A stretch of DNA of 59,753 bases. Origin: Acidimicrobiaceae bacterium. GTDB lineage: Bacteria > Actinomycetota > Acidimicrobiia > Acidimicrobiales > UBA8190. Of this stretch, positions 18,712 through 26,818 are shown piece after piece. The stretch's first letter is position 1; each line of letters opens with the position of its first letter. Made by a program: the position numbers and the translations under genes. Location: positions 1 through 59,753 of the forward strand of contig PLZB01000005.1 of NCBI GenBank assembly GCA_003151955.1, given 5' to 3'. Under the pieces are notes generated by a model that was not told the origin of the DNA, ran no database searches, and was given only the letters and a program-made list of their open reading frames with translations.

Positions 18712-19156
18712 GTGAACGAGTTCCTGAGGTCGCACCCTAAGGTGCGCTACGCACTGTTCCTCCTCTTCATGGCGGGAATTGCCGCCTTCGGTTGCGTCCG
18801 GTTGGCAGCACTCTTCTCGGCGCCGGGCAGTCCCGTGGTGCAGTTCGGCGCCGAAGCGGTCGGCGCCCTCATCGTGATCTCGGCGCTCGGGCCCCTCCTC
18901 GTCCGGCGGTTGACCAGCCGCGTTCGCGTGCTGCTGATCCCCGTCTGGTTCCTTCTTTGCCGTCCTCGTCCTCCTCGCTGTCGGTCCACGCCATGGCCCC
19001 AACCACGTTCCGGCCTGGGCCCAGGTCCCGGGAGATGCCTTCCTCGTCACCTTCGGTGTCCTGGCCTCGATCACCCGCAGCCGGCAGAGGTTCTGGCGAA
19101 GCGACGGGACTGCCGGAACGCGTCTGTCAGGGTCTCGGCGTCACGAGGGTTGTTGA
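18712..19156 (+). pseudogene. Small membrane protein, frameshifted
   Basis: From GTG 18712 the frame encodes about 80 residues with two hydrophobic segments (YALFLLFMAGIAAF; AVGALIVISALGPLLV) and the start of a third (VLLIPVWF). At about 18949-18960 the sensible reading moves to the next frame, which continues the third helix (FFAVLVLLAVG), gives a short loop and a fourth segment (DAFLVTFGVLASI), and stops at 19156. In the original frame the tail becomes Arg/Pro-rich. One extra base near TTCCTTCTTT would explain this. Either a broken gene or a sequencing error. The region is less GC-rich than its surroundings. Function unknown. Confidence 0.6.
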
Positions 19157-19281
19157 ACTCCTAGAACGCAATCGGATACGTCGGAGAACGTGTGGCGCTG
19201 GTCTCGAGGCAACGCGACCGTACAGAATCTGCCCTCGGCAATGCCGGAGAGCGAGAATCCGCTCCCCAGGCAGGCGAGGGG

Positions 19282-19662
19282 TCAGACGTCGATGATCTGC
19301 AGCCGCTTGCGGGAAGCGGACATCAGGGTTTCGATGTCGTCTCGATCGGAGGTGACGATGGCGTCGTCTCTGGTCAGGGCGCCGATCACGACGCTGGCGT
19401 CGATGAGATCGTTGTGGCCGGTCAGGGCGAGAAGCGATCCGGCCGATCTCGCCAGCGATTCCGAAAGGCCCTCCACCTGACAGCCGTCGAGCAGGTGGGA
19501 CAGTCTCGGTTGTGGGCCGCGGCGCCAGGACTGGCCGAGCACGCCGGCAGGAACGGTGGGTATGACACCGCGTTCAAGGGTCAGACGGTGGAGCAGCCAG
19601 ATGCGCCGATCATCGCGATCGGCGGCGATGAGGGCCCCGGTGTCGTAGGTAACGCCGCTCAC
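19282..19662 (-). CDS. PIN-domain toxin (VapC-like)
   Basis: A 126-residue PIN domain from GTG 19662, which overlaps the antitoxin stop as GTGA (translational coupling). Acidic catalytic residues are visible at VTYDTGALIA, in the middle (GHNDLIDASVVIGAL) and near the end (AIVTSDRDDIETL). VapC toxins are Mg-dependent RNases usually cutting tRNA or rRNA. The pair forms a complete module with 19659-19925. Longer upstream frames are not protein-like. Confidence 0.88.
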   Translation of the reverse strand: MSGVTYDTGALIAADRDDRRIWLLHRLTLERGVIPTVPAGVLGQSWRRGPQPRLSHLLDGCQVEGLSESLARSAGSLLALTGHNDLIDASVVIGALTRDDAIVTSDRDDIETLMSASRKRLQIIDV

Positions 19663-19925
19663 CTCTTGGGGCTGACCCGTCTGCTGTCTGCGCCGACGCC
19701 GGCCCGGTCGAGAAGCCGGTCTGCCTCGGCCAGCTCGGCGGCTGTGAATGCTCCGTGCTCGGTTTCCCACTCACCGACCGCGGCGAGCCCGCGCTGGAGA
19801 CGGAGCTCGTGGCGCAGGGCGCGGTTCACGACCGTCGAGACACCGATGTGCTCGACCTCGGCGATGTGCTCGAGGTCGGCCCAGACCTCCGGATCGAATG
19901 AGACTGCTCGCTTCACCACGGTCAT
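19659..19925 (-). CDS. VapB-like antitoxin
   Basis: An 88-residue protein with a ribbon-helix-helix-like N-terminus (VVKRAVSFDPEVWADLEHIA, then GVSTVVNRALRHELRL) that should bind DNA, and a C-terminal toxin-binding helix region with GEWETEHGAFTAAELAEADRLL. The ATG at 19925 is 8 bases from an imperfect palindrome. The same C-terminal motif occurs in the orphan gene at 29042-29425. Confidence 0.85.
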   Translation of the reverse strand: MTVVKRAVSFDPEVWADLEHIAEVEHIGVSTVVNRALRHELRLQRGLAAVGEWETEHGAFTAAELAEADRLLDRAGVGADSRRVSPKR

Positions 19926-19932
19926 GGATTCG

Positions 19933-19955
19933 TGGTAGTACCGACGGTACGACCA
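19933..19955. promoter_or_regulatory. Palindromic operator upstream of the VapBC-like pair
   Basis: A 23-bp inverted repeat centred on A19944: the core GTACCG-A-CGGTAC is perfect, and the outer TGGT/ACCA arms match with one mismatched pair. It lies immediately upstream of the antitoxin start, as expected for autoregulation by the RHH antitoxin. Confidence 0.7.
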
Positions 19956-20004
19956 TTGAAGAGCCAAGGTCGTCTCCGGCCTCACCGGGACGGGAGAGCC
20001 AATG

Positions 20005-20541
20005 TCACCCGAATTCGGGTTCGGCTCCGTCCTCGGCGGCTCGATCAATCCGAGAGGCGTATTCCTTGAGGAGGGGCAGCGTCAGCCAGTCCTTCTCCCG
20101 ACCTGCCGCCTCTTTCGATCGGATGATGTCCCAAAGGTCCGCCGCCTTGGCGGACTGGGCGCCAACGTGGATTGACCGGGCATTCGGGGCCAGGTCGTCA
20201 TAGCCCGCCGGTGACGCGGCCGGTGTGAACGCCAGGTCGAAATCACCCGCGGGACACGTGAGGTTCAGCATGGTCATGGCTGCCAGCGATGCGCCGCTGT
20301 GATCGAAGGAAAGGCCATCCTCCAGATCGTCCACCCGGATCTTCGCCCCGAGTTGGCGGAGGGCTTCGGACAGTCGCTCGAGGTTTTGGGCGGTTCGCCG
20401 GGGGGTCAAGTCGACATCCCTGGTCGCCTCCAGGGGAGCGCCTTGAGCAATGGCGGCGAACGCCCCGATCACGACGTACTCGACCCCGTGATCGTTCATG
20501 GCCGCAACGATCGTCTCCGCGTTGAGTGGAGGCCGATTCAT
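20005..20541 (-). CDS. Nucleotidyltransferase-fold toxin-like protein
   Basis: A 178-residue protein with an NTase-type core: VEYVVIGAFAAIAQG followed by TRDVDLTP, the Gly-x..Asp-x-Asp pattern. A helical C-terminus contains KAADLWDIIRSKEAAGREKDW, typical of AbiEii/MenT-like and DUF6036-type proteins. Its ATG overlaps the HTH gene stop (ATGA). The HTH plus NTase order matches type II or type IV toxin-antitoxin modules; MenT toxins transfer nucleotides to tRNA, but this specific activity is inference. Confidence 0.82.
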   Translation of the reverse strand: MNRPPLNAETIVAAMNDHGVEYVVIGAFAAIAQGAPLEATRDVDLTPRRTAQNLERLSEALRQLGAKIRVDDLEDGLSFDHSGASLAAMTMLNLTCPAGDFDLAFTPAASPAGYDDLAPNARSIHVGAQSAKAADLWDIIRSKEAAGREKDWLTLPLLKEYASRIDRAAEDGAEPEFG

Positions 20542-20879
20542 GGCGTCGGGGCATTGGCCGAGAACAGCTCGACGTTCTCCCGATGACGTCTGTCGACGAC
20601 CGCCGCAACCGCCGGCGGCATCTGGCGTCGTCGCTCCTCGAGAACCCGGTCGTGGTCGTCTATCGCCTCGAGCCGGAATCGGAGCTCGAGGCCGGCACCG
20701 GCCAGGATCCGCTGCAATGTCGGTATGGTCGGTTGGCGTCGGCCGCTCTCGATGGTGGCGATGACCGCCTGTGCCACGCCGGCCCGCCCCGCCAGTTCCC
20801 GCTGGGTGAGACCGCGTTCGAGTCGTGCCATCCTGAGCAGACCGGCCGCCACCGTCGGGGCAGGCTTGAGCGTACGCAT
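20538..20879 (-). CDS. XRE-family HTH antitoxin or regulator
   Basis: A 113-residue protein with a clear XRE helix-turn-helix (MARLERGLTQRELAGRAGVAQAVIATIESGRRQPTIPTLQRIL split as helices 1-5) and a charged C-terminal region that likely contacts the partner. The ATG at 20879 has TATCAT six bases upstream and no ribosome site (leaderless). The TATCAT overlaps a perfect 20-bp palindrome, so the protein very probably represses its own operon. Confidence 0.9.
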   Translation of the reverse strand: MRTLKPAPTVAAGLLRMARLERGLTQRELAGRAGVAQAVIATIESGRRQPTIPTLQRILAGAGLELRFRLEAIDDHDRVLEERRRQMPPAVAAVVDRRHRENVELFSANAPTP

Positions 20880-20885
20880 GGCTTC

Positions 20886-20906
20886 ATGATAGCGCTTGCG
20901 CTATCA
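20886..20906. promoter_or_regulatory. Perfect palindromic operator overlapping a leaderless promoter
   Basis: Arms TGATAGCGC (20887-20895) and GCGCTATCA (20898-20906) are perfect around a two-base centre. On the minus strand the inner-to-start arm contributes most of TATCAT (20891-20886), the -10 of the HTH gene, which ends six bases before its ATG. Bound regulator would block RNA polymerase. Confidence 0.85.
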
Positions 20907-20983
20907 GGGGTTTCGACGGGGTCAGGTCACCCACCTCCATCGGGTCTCCACCCTGACCGGGTGAAGGAGGGCGGGGTGCAAGA

Positions 20984-21976
20984 ATGCCGGCCATGTCGTC
21001 GGTGGCCGGTAGGAGGGATGTCGCCCCCGGTCGGGTCGTCGTCCTGGGCGGGACGGGGTTCCTGGGGAGTGCGGTCACCCGGGCCTTCCTCGATGCCGGC
21101 AGCGCCGTCACCGTCCTCGACCGGGTGGCTCCGAGCGTCCCCCGGGCCGACCTGGTGGCCGGGGCCGAGATCCTCCTGGGCGAGGCGGACGATCCCGTCG
21201 TCCTCACCAACCTCCTCGGGGAGGCCGACCACGTCGTCCATGCCGTGGGGGGGCCGGTGGCGGAGGAGTCGAACCGGAACCCGGTCGACACCCTCTTCGC
21301 CACGCTCCCGGGGATCATCACCCTGCTCGAGGCCCTCCGGGCCCGGGCCGGGGTGGGTCTGAGCTTCCTCTCCTCGGGCGGGGTCGTCTACGGCCGGACC
21401 GACGGTCGACCGGTGGCCGAGGACGCCCCCTGCGATCCGATCACGACCTACGGGGTGACGAAGCTGGCGGCCGAGAAGTACATCGGGGTCTACGCCAGCC
21501 TCTTCGGGGTCTCCTCCCGGGTACTCCGGGTCGGCAACGCCTACGGGCCGACCCAGCCCACGGGAAGCGGTCAGGGGGTGGTGGCCGCCTTCGCCGAGGC
21601 GGCCCGGGCCGGTCGTCCCGTTCCCGTCTTCGGCGACGGGGAGGTGGTCCGGGACTTCGTCCACGTCGGGGACGTGGCCGCCGCCGTCGTGGGCCTGGCC
21701 GCCCGGTCGGGTGGGCCTCTGGTCGTGAACGTGGGGTCCGGGGTCGGCCACTCCGTCCGCCAGGTGGCCCGGGCCGTCGAGCGGGTCTCGGGCCGTCGGC
21801 TGGTCCTGGAGCACCGGCCCGGCCGGGACTTCGACGTCCGCCACCTCGTCCTCGACACCGGCCGGCTCTCCGCGCTCCTCGAGTGGCGGCCGCGTACCTT
21901 CGAGGACGGCCTGGCCGGGATCTGGGAGCGCCTGGTCGAAGCCGAGCCCATCCGACGGGCCGACGGGCCGGAGTGA
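20984..21976 (+). CDS. NAD-dependent sugar epimerase/dehydratase (extended SDR)
   Basis: A 330-residue extended SDR. NAD-binding GGTGFLG near the N-terminus, catalytic Tyr-x3-Lys in YGVTKLAAEK, the Ser of the triad in LSSGGVVYG, and NAYGPTQP plus FGDGEVVRDFVHVGDVA typical of UDP-glucose 4-epimerase-like and GDP-mannose 4,6-dehydratase-like enzymes. It makes nucleotide sugars; the exact sugar cannot be told. Its stop overlaps the GTG of the glycosyltransferase, so the two form a pathway pair. A second ATG at 20993 is possible. Confidence 0.92.
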   Translation: MPAMSSVAGRRDVAPGRVVVLGGTGFLGSAVTRAFLDAGSAVTVLDRVAPSVPRADLVAGAEILLGEADDPVVLTNLLGEADHVVHAVGGPVAEESNRNPVDTLFATLPGIITLLEALRARAGVGLSFLSSGGVVYGRTDGRPVAEDAPCDPITTYGVTKLAAEKYIGVYASLFGVSSRVLRVGNAYGPTQPTGSGQGVVAAFAEAARAGRPVPVFGDGEVVRDFVHVGDVAAAVVGLAARSGGPLVVNVGSGVGHSVRQVARAVERVSGRRLVLEHRPGRDFDVRHLVLDTGRLSALLEWRPRTFEDGLAGIWERLVEAEPIRRADGPE

Positions 21977-23961
21977 CCGTGCCCCCGACCCTGGAGGGGT
22001 CGGTCGACGAGCCGGCCGCCGGCTCCCAGGTGGGACGGGGACCACTGGTGGTGGCGGGCTGGCACGCCTGGGCCGGGCGACGGGTGCTGGCCGTGGCCGT
22101 CACCGTCTCCTCCGGGGGAGAGCGGGGGGAGCCGGTCGTGGCCCTCACCGGCATCGACCGGCCCGACGTCGAGGCCCATCTCGGGCCCGGGACCGACCCG
22201 TCGACAGGGTGGTCCGCCACCGTCGGACTCCCGGCCGGGATCTCCTCGGCCCGCCTCGAGGTCACGGTGTGGCCGAGCCCGTCCGGAGCTCCGACGACCC
22301 TTCCCGCCTTCGACCTGGCGGTCAAGGACATCCCCCCACCCCCGTTCGAGGCCGCCCTCGACGCACCGGGGCCGGGGACCGTCCTGCCCCGGGGGATCGT
22401 GGAGATCTGGGGTTGGGCCGTCGACCGGATCGGCCCGGTGGACCGGATCGAGATCTCCGTGAACGGGGGGGTCCCGGTCCGGGCCCGTCCGGGAATCGCC
22501 CGGGAGGACCTCCGGGACCGGTTCGAGGTTCCCCGGGCCGTCCTGGCCGGCTTCTCCGAGCTCCTCGACCTGTCCGGGCTCCCGGCCGGCGACGCCGGAG
22601 TCCGGCTCGAGGTCGTCGCCCACCGGATCGACGCCCCCCCGGAGGTCGTCGTCGACGACACCTTCCCGCTCGAACCGGCGGCCGTCCCCCCGCCGGCCCC
22701 GACACCTGGGGCGGCCCCGGTTCCGACCGGGTCGGGCCCGGCCCGGGCGGTGGGGGAGGGGGGAGGGCTCAACCTCCTGGTCTTCACCCACCGGCTCACC
22801 CTGGGGGGAGCCCAGCTCTGGCTCTCGGAGCTCCTCGACCGGGCCGGGGCGGGGCGGGACTTCCCCTGCACGGTGCTCTCGGAGGACCCGGGGCCGCTGC
22901 GGGCCGGCCTGGAGGAGCTGGGGATCGAGGTCCAGGTCACCGGACGGGTCCCGGTGGACGACGTCGAGGTCTACGAGGGGCGGATGGCCCAGCTGTCGGC
23001 GGTGGCCCGGGACGGGGGGTACACGGCCGTGCTGGCCAACACCGTCCTGGCCTTCCCGGGGGCGGACCTGGCCCGGCGGCTCGGGCTCCCCTCCGTCTGG
23101 GGGGTCCACGAGAGCTATTCCCCGGCGGCGTTCTGGCCTGCCGCCTATCCCCCCGGGCAGCTCCACCCCGCCGTCCGGGAGGTGGCCCTGGCCTCGCTGG
23201 CCTCGACGTCGGCCCTGGTCTTCGAGGCCGAGGCCACCCGGCGGCTCTGGGAGCCGGCGGCCGGGCCGGGCCGGACGGTGGTCGTGCCCTATGGGGTGGA
23301 CACCGCCGCCATCGACCGGTTCTCGGGTTCGACGTCGCCGGCCCGGGCCCGGGCCGCCCTGGCCATCCCCGGGGACGGCCCCCTGATCCTGGTCATGGGG
23401 ACCCTCGAGCCGCGGAAGGCCCAGACGGTGGTGGCCCAGGCCTTCGACCGGCTCGCCTCCGACCATCCCGACGCCGTCCTGGCCCTGGTCGGGATGGTCC
23501 CCGGCCCCGACCTCGAGGCCCTGACCCGCTACGTCTCGGAGGCCGGGCTCGAATCGCGTTGCCTCCTCGTCCCCCTGGTCGCCGACACCTTCACCTGGTA
23601 CCGGGCCGCCGACCTCCTGGTGTGCGCCTCCGACGTCGAGTCGATGCCGAGGACGGTGCTGGAGGCCATGGCCTTCGGGATCCCGGTGGTCTCCACCGAC
23701 GTGTTCGGCCTGGCCGAGCTCCTGAGCGACGGGGAGACCGGGTTCCTCTTCCCGGCCCGGTCGCTCGTCGACCTCGAGGGGGCCATGCGGCGGGCCCTCA
23801 CCCTCCCGGCCGGGGCCCTGGCCGAGGTGGGGTCGGCGGGGTCGGCCCTCGTCCACGACCGGTACGACTCAGCCGGCTACGCCCGGGAGATCCTGGCCCT
23901 CCTCCGGGGTCTCCTGGATCGACCCGGGGCTCTCCCCGGCGAGCTCCTCGGCCGGGGCTGA
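21973..23961 (+). CDS. GT4-type glycosyltransferase with N-terminal accessory region
   Basis: A 662-residue protein whose GTG overlaps the epimerase TGA. The last 400 residues are a GT-B glycosyltransferase: LVFTHRLTLGGAQLWLSELL at the donor-site start, VVVPYGVDT, LVMGTLEPRKAQ, and the family 4 EX7E motif in VESMPRTVLEAMAFG. The first 240 residues are not catalytic: two beta-rich modules with VVAGWHAWAG and VEIWGWAVD that resemble Ig-like carbohydrate-associated modules, then a Pro-rich linker. Cytoplasmic, probably acting on an envelope or capsule glycan with a nucleotide sugar made by the epimerase. A lone GTG at 21979 is an alternative start. Confidence 0.9.
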   Translation: MTVPPTLEGSVDEPAAGSQVGRGPLVVAGWHAWAGRRVLAVAVTVSSGGERGEPVVALTGIDRPDVEAHLGPGTDPSTGWSATVGLPAGISSARLEVTVWPSPSGAPTTLPAFDLAVKDIPPPPFEAALDAPGPGTVLPRGIVEIWGWAVDRIGPVDRIEISVNGGVPVRARPGIAREDLRDRFEVPRAVLAGFSELLDLSGLPAGDAGVRLEVVAHRIDAPPEVVVDDTFPLEPAAVPPPAPTPGAAPVPTGSGPARAVGEGGGLNLLVFTHRLTLGGAQLWLSELLDRAGAGRDFPCTVLSEDPGPLRAGLEELGIEVQVTGRVPVDDVEVYEGRMAQLSAVARDGGYTAVLANTVLAFPGADLARRLGLPSVWGVHESYSPAAFWPAAYPPGQLHPAVREVALASLASTSALVFEAEATRRLWEPAAGPGRTVVVPYGVDTAAIDRFSGSTSPARARAALAIPGDGPLILVMGTLEPRKAQTVVAQAFDRLASDHPDAVLALVGMVPGPDLEALTRYVSEAGLESRCLLVPLVADTFTWYRAADLLVCASDVESMPRTVLEAMAFGIPVVSTDVFGLAELLSDGETGFLFPARSLVDLEGAMRRALTLPAGALAEVGSAGSALVHDRYDSAGYAREILALLRGLLDRPGALPGELLGRG

Positions 23962-23968
23962 CGGGGAG

Positions 23969-24418
23969 CTATCGGGCCCGGAGGATCTCCAGGGCCCGGT
24001 CGGCGTGCTTCTGCATGCTGATCTCGCTGCGGACCACCCCGAGGACGGTCCGGTCGGTGCCGATGACGAAGGTGGCCCGCTTGACGGGGACGATCCCCCC
24101 GCCCCGCTTCACCCCGAAGAGCTCGGCCACGGCCCGGTCGGGGTCGGAGAGGAGGGGGTAGTCGAAGGTGTGCTTGTCCGAGAACTGCTTCTGCTTCTCG
24201 ACGGTGTCGGCGCTGATCCCGACCCGCTGGCCTCCGGCCTCCTGGAACTCCCGGGCCAGGTCCCGGAAGTGGCAGCTCTCCTTGGTGCAGCCGTAGGTCA
24301 TGGCCCCGGGGTAGAAGAAGAGGACGACGGGGCCGTCGGCCAGGAGATCGGTCAGCGTCCGGACCGTTCCGGTCTCGTCGGGGAGCTCGAATTCGGGAAC
24401 CACCTCGCCAACGTCCAT
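23969..24418 (-). CDS. bcp: Peroxiredoxin, PrxQ/Bcp family
   Basis: A 149-residue thiol peroxidase. Active-site TYGCTKESC contains the peroxidatic Cys and a resolving Cys five residues on, the atypical 2-Cys PrxQ layout; FFYPGAMT and FRDLAREF match the family. It reduces hydrogen peroxide and organic peroxides using thioredoxin-type donors. Divergent from the small membrane protein at 24432. Confidence 0.93.
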   Translation of the reverse strand: MDVGEVVPEFELPDETGTVRTLTDLLADGPVVLFFYPGAMTYGCTKESCHFRDLAREFQEAGGQRVGISADTVEKQKQFSDKHTFDYPLLSDPDRAVAELFGVKRGGGIVPVKRATFVIGTDRTVLGVVRSEISMQKHADRALEILRAR

Positions 24419-24431
24419 GATGGGGACCCTA

Positions 24432-24761
24432 ATGGGAACAACCGCCGAGCCTCCCGGAGAGGACCGACAGGACCGGACCCGGATCCGGACCCTGGTCGAC
24501 TGGGTCTTCCGGAGCCGGGTCGACGGCCGGATCGTGGTGGCCCAGTTCCCGAACATCCCCCTGGGGATCTTCCTGGTGGCCACGGTGGTCAGGGTGGTGC
24601 TCCACCCGGCCGGCCGGGTGGGGACGGTCCTGAGGATCGTCATGGCCGGATCGCTCCTGGGGTGGGCGGCCGACGAGGTGGTCCGGGGGGTGAACCCCTG
24701 GCGGCGGTTCCTGGGCGCGGTCGTGGCCGGGACGACGGTGGCCGGGCTCGTCCTGCACTGA
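24432..24761 (+). CDS. Small two-helix membrane protein
   Basis: About 109 residues from ATG 24432, with in-frame ATGs at 24417 and 24420. Charged N-terminus, then NIPLGIFLVATVVRVVL and a C-terminal FLGAVVAGTTVAGLVL as membrane helices. No family recognised. Divergent from bcp with 13 bases between, so the two may share a promoter region. Confidence 0.72.
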   Translation: MGTTAEPPGEDRQDRTRIRTLVDWVFRSRVDGRIVVAQFPNIPLGIFLVATVVRVVLHPAGRVGTVLRIVMAGSLLGWAADEVVRGVNPWRRFLGAVVAGTTVAGLVLH

Positions 24762-24792
24762 TCGGGAGCGGGCCTCCCGGTAGCCTGGGGAG

Positions 24793-25083
24793 GTGGCCGA
24801 GACGGGGATCGTCGGGGAGCTGGACAGGCCGATCACCGACGAGGAGCTGACGGCATTGGCCCTGGCCGCCGACCCCGACCAGGCCCCCGACCCCGACGCC
24901 GTCCCCCTGGCCGACTACCTGGGGGAGACGTCGGAGCTGTTGCCCTCGTGGTACATGGCCCCGGTGGGGACGGCCCGGGCGGGCCGGTGGCAGCGGCTGG
25001 TGATCCTGGCGGTGATCGCCGCCTTCATCGGCATCGAGGCCGTCGGGCTCTGCTCCACCTACGGCCAGATCCCCTTCCACTAA
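24793..25083 (+). CDS. Small membrane protein
   Basis: A 96-residue protein, GTG start with TAGCCT six bases upstream (leaderless). Acidic N-terminus and one C-terminal helix (LVILAVIAAFIGIEAVGL). Its stop overlaps the stop of the convergent DinB-like gene. Function unknown. Confidence 0.75.
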   Translation: MAETGIVGELDRPITDEELTALALAADPDQAPDPDAVPLADYLGETSELLPSWYMAPVGTARAGRWQRLVILAVIAAFIGIEAVGLCSTYGQIPFH

Positions 25084-25667
25084 CCCCAGGGGGCGGGGTC
25101 CCGACCCAGGTAGGCGGCCAGCCGGTCGGTGGGGGAGGCGTCGGCGTCGACGGTGACGACGGCCTCGAAGGGGAGCTCCCCGCCCCGGGGGGCGGGAGGG
25201 AGCATCTGGGCGGCGAAGGGGAGGAGGGCCTCGGCCAGCTCGGGGTCGAGCTCAGCGGCCTGGCCGGTGGCGACGGCGAGGTCCCAGCCGTGGGTGGCCA
25301 GCTCCATGGCGTAGATCCGGGCCACGACGGCGCCGGGGAAGGTTCCGAAGGGGAGGGCCACCTCCTGGTCGAGGCTGGCCGGGTCGTCCCAGGCCTCGAG
25401 GACCAGAGCCTCGGCGGCGGAGAAGAGGGCGGGCCAGCCGTCGGGGGCGACGTCGGTGGGGACGGCGAGCTCGTCGGGGACGGCGCCCCGGCCGGCCCGG
25501 GCCACCCGGTCGGCGGCCCCGAGGACGTGGCCGAGGAGGGAGGCGACATCGAAGTCGGTGCAGGGGGTGGGGAGGGTGAGCTGGTCGGGGCTGACCGCCT
25601 TGATGACCCGGGCCATCTGGTCGCAGGCCTGGCGGAGCTGGGGACGGGGATCGGTGGGGTCGGACAT
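25080..25667 (-). CDS. TIGR03086/DinB-like metal-binding protein
   Basis: A 195-residue four-helix protein of the mycothiol-dependent maleylpyruvate isomerase N-terminal / DinB-like superfamily. Visible: LPTPCTDFDVASLLGHVLGAA (first metal His), MELATHGWDLA (His). Such proteins use metal and often thiol cofactors in detoxification; the substrate is unknown. Divergent from the YafY-type regulator with a shared operator region. Confidence 0.87.
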   Translation of the reverse strand: MSDPTDPRPQLRQACDQMARVIKAVSPDQLTLPTPCTDFDVASLLGHVLGAADRVARAGRGAVPDELAVPTDVAPDGWPALFSAAEALVLEAWDDPASLDQEVALPFGTFPGAVVARIYAMELATHGWDLAVATGQAAELDPELAEALLPFAAQMLPPAPRGGELPFEAVVTVDADASPTDRLAAYLGRDPAPWG

Positions 25668-25732
25668 CGCAGTGGTCTCCTGGGTCGATGGTGGATGGTG
25701 AGGGTTGCCCCGCCCAACCTAGGGAGGTGAAC

Positions 25733-25773
25733 AGGACATGAGCTGTCCTATTTGTTCGGTAGAGTTGGAAAGG
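25733..25773. promoter_or_regulatory. Operator and leaderless promoter between the divergent DinB-like and YafY genes
   Basis: An inverted repeat AGGACA (25733-25738) / TGTCCT (25744-25749), five-base spacer, sits between the divergent genes. TAGAGT (25760-25765) ends seven bases before the GTG of the YafY-like gene. Such regulators commonly control a divergent DinB-like gene. Confidence 0.6.
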
Positions 25774-26735
25774 TGCGTGCCGACCGGTTGGTGGCCATCG
25801 TCCTCCTCCTCCAGACCCATGGGCAGTTGACGGCGGGGGACCTGGCCGAGCGGCTGGAGACCTCGGAGCGGACCATCCGGCGGGACCTGGAGTCGCTCAG
25901 CGGGGCCGGGGTCCCGGTCTACGCCCAGCGGGGCCGGGGTGGGGGGTGGGCGCTGCTGGGGGGGCACAAGATCAACCTGTCGGGGCTGACGGCGGAGGAG
26001 GCCGAGGCCCTCTTCCTGGTGGCGGGGCCGGGGGCCCTGGCCGGGCTGGGGGTGGAGCCGGGGGTGCGGTCCGCCCTGCGGAAGCTCCTGGCCGCCCTCC
26101 CGGAGCCGATCCGGGGCCAGGCCGCCGCGGCGGGGGGATCGGTCCATGTCGACCCGTCCGGCTGGGGCCGGCCGGCGGCGGAGCAGCCCCCCCATCTGGA
26201 GGCCCTCCGGCAGGCGGTCAGGGCCGGGGTCCAGATCGACATGGACTACGCCAAACCGGGCCGGGCCCCCGAGGAGCGGCGGGTCCATCCCCAGGGGCTC
26301 GTCTCCAAGGGGGGGACCTGGTATCTCCTGGCCGGGGGGGAGGGGGGGCTCCGGACGTTCCGGGTGTCCCGGGTGGCCGGGGTCCGTCCAACGGAGCTCC
26401 CGGTGGAGCGGCCCGACGACTTCGACCTGGCCCGGGCCTGGGAGGGGGCCCAGGAGGGGTACGCCGGGCGGATGGGGTCGGTCCGGGTCGACCTCCGGGT
26501 CGAGCCCTCGGCCGTCGGCTACGTCAGGGCCGTCCTGGGGCGGTGGCAGGTGGTGGGGGAGGAGGGGAGGGACGGGTCGGGCCGGACCCTCCTCTCGGCC
26601 TCGTTCCCGAACGGTGGGGTGGCGGCCGCCGACCTGGCCCGGTTCGGGCGGCGGGTCGAGGTGCTCGGCCCCCCCGAGGTCCGCGACGCCCTGGGCCGTC
26701 TGGGCCGGGAACTGCTGGAGACCTATCAGGGGTGA
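25773..26735 (+). CDS. YafY-type HTH/WYL transcriptional regulator
   Basis: About 320 residues. N-terminal winged helix (LLLQTHGQLTAGDLAERLETSERTIRRDLESL) then a ligand-sensing WYL domain, with LVSKGGTWYLLAGG at the core, and a C-terminal WCX-like end. WYL domains sense nucleic acid or small ligands. GTG 25773 is chosen because of the -10 spacing. The divergent neighbour is the TIGR03086 protein, the likely target. Confidence 0.9.
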   Translation: MRADRLVAIVLLLQTHGQLTAGDLAERLETSERTIRRDLESLSGAGVPVYAQRGRGGGWALLGGHKINLSGLTAEEAEALFLVAGPGALAGLGVEPGVRSALRKLLAALPEPIRGQAAAAGGSVHVDPSGWGRPAAEQPPHLEALRQAVRAGVQIDMDYAKPGRAPEERRVHPQGLVSKGGTWYLLAGGEGGLRTFRVSRVAGVRPTELPVERPDDFDLARAWEGAQEGYAGRMGSVRVDLRVEPSAVGYVRAVLGRWQVVGEEGRDGSGRTLLSASFPNGGVAAADLARFGRRVEVLGPPEVRDALGRLGRELLETYQG

Positions 26736-26818
26736 GCCCGACCGGCCCGGGCCGTCCCCCGGGTCTCTGGCAGGATCGGGGTCGGAATGTCGGCCGACGG
26801 TGCGGGGTTGGAGGAACC

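Noticed and set aside
20920..20958. GGTCAGG/CCTGACC inverted repeat as a terminator
   Set aside because: The loop is 25 bases long and the arms are seven; too weak to call.
18618..20983. Integrase-type direct repeat of the aldo-keto reductase 3' end around this island
   Set aside because: The gene end was not found again before 20984, unlike the 26-bp repeat at 47.3-49.1 kb.
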